A DNA stretch of 64,000 nucleotides, from the NCBI RefSeq assembly GCF_000003815.2, contig NC_049980.1, forward strand, positions 18,668,003 through 18,732,002. The letters run 5' to 3'. A program made the position numbers and the translations under genes. This DNA comes from Branchiostoma floridae. Its lineage: Eukaryota > Chordata > Leptocardii > Amphioxiformes > Branchiostomatidae. The notes beneath the pieces were generated by a model. That model was not told the origin of the DNA. It saw only the letters and a program-made list of their open reading frames with translations, and ran no database searches. How positions within the stretch are numbered: position 1 is the first letter of the stretch; the number at the start of each line of letters is the position of its first letter. This document shows, in pieces, positions 60,501 to 64,000 of the stretch.

Positions 60501-62864
60501 AAGCAACTCACCGAAAAGATGAAGAACACAGTGCATGAACTCGCAAAAAGGCCACTGAACGTCCCGAGGACCAGGGCTCTGTTCTGACTGTACAAGTTAG
60601 CCACCTGGAGGCGGAGGGAAGGAAAATGTTACAACGAGATACACATTTCAAGATTCATTCCATTTTAATCATTATTCTTCATCTCGATGTAATTACATTA
60701 CATCACACTACCCTACATTACAGGACAAAAATTAACTTTATCATAAAGTACATTGTATGTTAGCAGCTAAAACAGTTGCGCTTTGAAGATTCATTTTTAT
60801 TTTGTAAAATTCCAATACATCGAAAGAAAATGAAAGAACAAAACCCCACCTGTAGTTGTGCAACAAGAATGGTCAGGGCAACAGCGCCGCTGAGTGACGT
60901 GGCGAGAAATAAAAAGTGCGGAGTTTCTGCGAACACGAGACAAAAAAGTATGAATTAGAGCGAGGCAAAAAACAGACTGAAATTTTTATGACCAAGCATA
61001 CCCTCCACAGCCACATCAGACCTGAGAGTTTTGCCCACCGCGTGTACATTGAATGTATATGGATTTAGGTTGGTCAGGTCCCATCCCTGCATTATTCTTC
61101 CAATTCCCGATTAAAGTTTAATCACATTAGTTCAACTTCATCTTTTAGTGATTTTCAAAGTCAACGACTCCATGCAGTAAAAGAAGACACAGCACTCGGT
61201 AGATAGATCCTATTGCCATAATCATTTTTCTCGATAAGACTTGTTTTAGGGATTAGATTTTGCAATCATGCAGAGATCGGACATGTCCCATCCGAGGTGA
61301 CAGGTTAATGTTGAGCTGACTCACACTTCATCTTGTCCGGACAGGGCTGACAACATGAAGGGTGAGGGTGGGGGCAGGTGGGTGAGCGCTAATGACGATG
61401 TTTGCAAGGTTTCTCCGAGTTGAACATTTGTTGTTAACTCCAGTGAAGGCCATTATGGCTAGTTTACAATTGCCTCAATATTCGCTGCCTCTATAACAGG
61501 GAATATCAGAGATAGGCTCTACTAACCAGAATGGTACCCAGGGTAATATACACCAGGAATGTTGAATATTTCCTTGTCAACACACCTACATCTCGAAAAG
61601 GAGGTATATCAAACCAAGGAGCTTTTATCAGGAGCTTGATCAAACCATCTTGATATCATCTCGGAAAAACCTTTGCTTACAAATTGATTCCACATTTCTT
61701 TATGATCATTAGCTCTCACATATCAAACAGAGGATGATCGTGCCACATGTTCCATGTGTTAGAATGGACACAATTTAGCATTTTTGTTCCAACATTACTA
61801 TTGTTTTTTTAAATGCCACTTAAGTCTGACACATGTCACTATGTGTACGAGTTTTCTCCGTTGCATGTCCTGAAATGATCAAAATGTTCTTCTTGTAACC
61901 ATAGCAAAGTAATCTCATGGATGACAGCCGTGCGCATTGTACTAGTATATTAATTTCTGTTGGTTCCCAAAACCAAAGCAAGAAAGAGCTTTTTCATCCA
62001 TTGATACTTTCATGGCATCTAATTTCTAATCAAAGAATAAAGCACTGAAGTCATCGAAAATCAGATGGCAATGATATTCAGCCTATAAAACTTTTCCTTT
62101 TCCAAAGTATCGTTTAGTTTTATGTTTTGTTTTCTCTTTCAATTCGCATTGTTGCATTAGACTTGAGGTGTCTAGTGAATGTCATCCATAAATTTTACTT
62201 ACTGTGGCCTAATGATATTGAGAAAAGAATTTGGATGCGAGGTGTTTCTGGAACGAGTCAGTAACCCGTTGTCTTTCCCGAGCAAGAGGGGCTTGTCCTG
62301 TCGGCACCTATCATAACAAAACCTCAAGGGAAGGTTGGTGTCACCGCCTAAACTAACGTTCTCATATCTGTGTAGCTGACTATATGAGTCATGACTAAAA
62401 AGACCAACAAATAAATTATTTTCGTTTGTATTTTTCTGGGAAACCAAACCAAACCAAGCCCCCCAAAAATCGTATAGAATGCGTTCGGAAAAAACTTTCA
62501 CCGGGCCCAAAAGCTTCTAGGTGTCGCCAATAAATTGTAGGGTGCAGACTTTCATTCTCAGCGACAAAGCAACCTTTCCTTGTGGTTTTGTACAATTCAG
62601 TCAATATGATCCTTCCCAATCAGCAGTAAATCCCCTCCTTCTTTCTCCTATAATTAAAGGGAAAGCATAGATAAAAGGATAGAACAATGTGCCAATGTGC
62701 TGAGCTCTACTGCGTAGTCCCACGCTTAGAGTTGCTTTGAGTGTCCAAACGGGACTTCAACAATGATTCACTGCACGTTACCTTATGAATCCAACGACAT
62801 GGCCACGCTGAACTTACCCTGTGTCGTAAAGGCAAAACATAGAGTCGACAGCCCGTACAGGATA
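54517..62864 (-). CDS. SLC43A3-like: SLC43A3-like major-facilitator transporter, 5' end missing
   Basis: Multi-pass plasma-membrane carrier of the SLC43 family (LAT3/LAT4 carry large neutral amino acids; SLC43A3/ENBT1 carries purine nucleobases). Ten exons join in phase on the minus strand: 62864-62818, 60926-60850, 60604-60512, 57609-57389, 57199-57033, 56892-56665, 56421-56276, 55914-55841, 55507-55384 and 54645-54517 (TGA), about 435 codons. Matches to SLC43A3 include QVANLYSQNRALVLGTFSGL, KLYERGF, LLVWLSILQLKFFFMVAILN, LRGFLYSTYTAYI, HHGRLMGVGYVV and ALKGDPFY. The central cytosolic loop is acidic and Ser-rich (SSSGESYSSGSSEKSSS). A second loop after GWVMDRGCKK is about 50 residues longer than I recall for human. 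Exons for TM1 and the first loop were not found and probably lie past 64000. The choice of A3 over A1/A2 is tentative. Confidence 0.85.
58040..58140. repeat. Dispersed repeat, copy 2 of 2
   Basis: TACAGCCAGGGCTACCCAAC, TAGCCGGAGGCTATTATCAA and GGGCTAGCCCTAG match the copy at 35195-35300. It lies in the long SLC43 intron. Confidence 0.6.
58300..58465. mobile_element. MITE, 166 bp, TACAGTAGAAGC termini
   Basis: Left TACAGTAGAAGC and right GCTTCTACTGTA form 12-bp inverted ends (the right arm continues as TTAACTGGCTTCTACTGTA). Interior motifs GTGCAATTA and TTCCGTGCAGTTAA recur. A partial copy is at 50624-50747. Confidence 0.8.
58719..58903. mobile_element. TIR element with AGATC-CCGGTGGCATAAGG ends
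   Basis: The left end AGATCACCGGTGGCATAAGG pairs with the right end CCTTATGCCACCGGTAGATC (one mismatch). The inner arms AGTTTAGCTGG and CCAGCTTAACT are also inverted. The interior holds a pentanucleotide microsatellite (TATCA)n at about 58792-58821. Confidence 0.75.
59089..59116. repeat. Adjacent C15 and A13 homopolymers
   Basis: Fifteen cytosines are followed directly by thirteen adenines, after a short CA run. The length is unreliable in assemblies. Confidence 0.9.
59750..60480 (+). mobile_element. Tx1/L1-like LINE remnant (RT C-terminal region), decayed
   Basis: Plus-strand frames, interrupted by stops and shifts, carry signatures of the region downstream of the L1/Tx1 RT core: GVNWPETPTEY near 59770, the NYQDGGLKILDVYAKCRSLQ block with AGWVRRIMKTP at about 60054-60150, and LNNKTLYCKHWIDCG near 60352-60396. 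The order matches L1/Tx1-type ORF2. No RT catalytic core, endonuclease or poly-A tail is seen. It lies in the SLC43 intron, opposite in orientation to the gene. Confidence 0.85.
60927..62817. other. SLC43 intron, no further exon seen
   Basis: The interval between the 47-bp exon and the next one. A minus-strand frame at 62199-62510 is open for 103 codons but shows no transporter-like hydrophobicity and no splice fit. Confidence 0.45.
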
Positions 62865-63699
62865 CTAGTTCAAAACAGGAACACAAGGCGACAAAACGTT
62901 AGAATCTGTATGGGACTTTTTCACAGAATGGTTTTCAATATGACGACGGCAGATATGTGTATCTGTAGGTGTGTGCGAAGTTGTCGTTTGTGTACCTGTG
63001 AACAAAACAAGAAAATGTTACTCGCACTTGTGTATATTCATGATTCCTTTATTTCGATTATTCACGACTTCAGTTTTTTGGGTGTATATTGTGACAACGA
63101 CAAATGTGAACAAGAGCACTGTGGTAACTTGACAACACATATGTCGAAATGTGAACTTGCTACTTCAACTTCGTATCAAGTCAGCTTTTAGTGACTTGCA
63201 GATTTTCACACCCCGAGTGAACACAGTTTGCTCACACTGACTGCTTCTTGGCATGGATTGTATATTCAACCAAGTACGTCATACAAATATACAATGCTCA
63301 AGCTTGAATTAACATTGGAGCCGTTCCAACTTGTAGTGACGTTACGCCAGAAGAACAAAATATGTGTATTTTTGTGTCAGTTACTAAAAATCATGTACAC
63401 ATCAAAGAAGGCAACATAGCAAAACAGTAACAGTATGTGGTCAACAATCTATCACAAGGTTTCAAGATCGTCACAACAAAAGATAAAAGTCAGGCACTAA
63501 AAGAGCATGTGTTTTGTGTAAATATGTTGCCAGTTGCAGTGATTTTTGCGCTAGGGGATGTGTGTTGGTTGAGCGACTCCGTCCACATAGATTGTGAGAA
63601 TTCATGATGAGATCTGATATTAAAGTCGTCTATATATGATCCGATGCAAAATAATCAAAAATAAGCAAAAAGACGTGTTGAAAAAATCTTCCATTATAG
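62865..63699. other. Upstream part of the SLC43 gene, no exon recognised
   Basis: Exons for the first transmembrane helix and the motif-A loop should precede 62864 on the minus strand. I found no matching segment; the plus-strand 142-codon frame at 62763-63191 overlaps the 47-bp exon and is likely chance. Confidence 0.4.
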
Positions 63700-63848
63700 A
63701 GTGAATGGCCGGGGTTGTCTAAACATTTTTATGGAATTTGTACAAAATGTCTTTCACAAGGGCACTTGTAAACGCGGGGCCAGACAGTGGGTTGAACCTA
63801 CGACCTCTGGATTCTGAGCCGAAACATTACTAACCAATACCACAAGAT
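63700..63848 (-). mobile_element. tRNA-derived SINE fragment, third copy
   Basis: Minus-strand landmarks are TTGGTTAGTAATG (A-box-like), AGGTTCAACCC (B-box) and AAGTGCCCTTGTGAAAGACA, which parallels CTTGTGCCCTTGGGAAAG in the SINEs at 18069 and 24722. The copy is short and diverged. Confidence 0.6.
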
Positions 63849-63896
63849 GTCACATGGACAATAGATTTCTTAATAGATTCAAAACACAAACACAAC

Positions 63897-63898
<2 letters not shown>

Positions 63899-63954
<56 letters not shown>
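63899..63954. repeat. (CA)n microsatellite
   Basis: About 28 CA dinucleotides, followed by CAAA and GCAC repeats to the window end. Confidence 0.97.
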
Positions 63955-63958
<4 letters not shown>

Positions 63959-64000
63959 AACAAACACTCACGCACGCACGTACGCACGCACATGCACACA

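Noticed and set aside
63900-64000. CRISPR-like or satellite array at the window end
   Set aside because: It is a simple CA microsatellite with CAAA/GCAC tails; no spacers.

Overview
The window is nuclear DNA of an animal. Genes are split by canonical GT-AG introns and separated by repeat-rich, AT-leaning non-coding DNA, with two 100-N scaffold gaps. The gene set (follistatin with three follistatin domains, NDUFS4, ARL15, an SLC31 copper-transporter cluster, an SLC43 transporter) together with the repeat types (tRNA-derived SINEs, CR1-like and Tx1/L1-like LINE remnants, many short TIR elements, Helentron-like elements) fits an invertebrate deuterostome. A cephalochordate (amphioxus, Branchiostoma) is my best guess. 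The species is inferred, not proven.

Layout. Positions 1-3123 hold no recognised gene, only a 42-bp minisatellite. FST (+) occupies 3124-6464; its signal-peptide exon was not found. NDUFS4 (+, five exons) occupies 10285-15494 and starts inside a TISU-like context, 14 bp after a perfect CRE palindrome. Positions 15.5-26.7 kb are mostly repeats and intron-like DNA with three unassigned exon-like segments. ARL15 (-, five exons) runs from 33844 down to 26778. A 0.53-kb gap separates its start codon from a divergent SLC31 gene, the first of three tandem two-exon CTR2-type copper transporters (34376-36015, 37775-38724, 40491-41827). Positions 42-54 kb are a gene-poor block of repeats, LINE debris and an inverted-repeat pair about 9 kb apart. 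The last gene is an SLC43A3-like transporter (-) from 62864 down to 54517; its first exons lie beyond the window or were not found.

Main points. (1) FST-NDUFS4-ARL15 have the same order and orientations (+,+,-) that I recall for human 5q11.2, suggesting an ancient chordate linkage. (2) The three copper-transporter copies have diverged first exons, but their second exons share a 72-nt block identical in all three (134 nt in copies 2 and 3), which points to gene conversion over the pore-forming helices. (3) Several mobile elements can be delimited at base level: a 526-bp SINE with a 14-bp target-site duplication, a 341-bp hAT-type element with an 8-bp duplication, a 122-bp element with 28-bp perfect TIRs and a 9-bp duplication, and a TIR element that ends 2 bp after the ARL15 stop codon.

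All exon models were built by eye from reading frame, splice signals, phase matching and remembered family sequences. No alignment or database search was possible.
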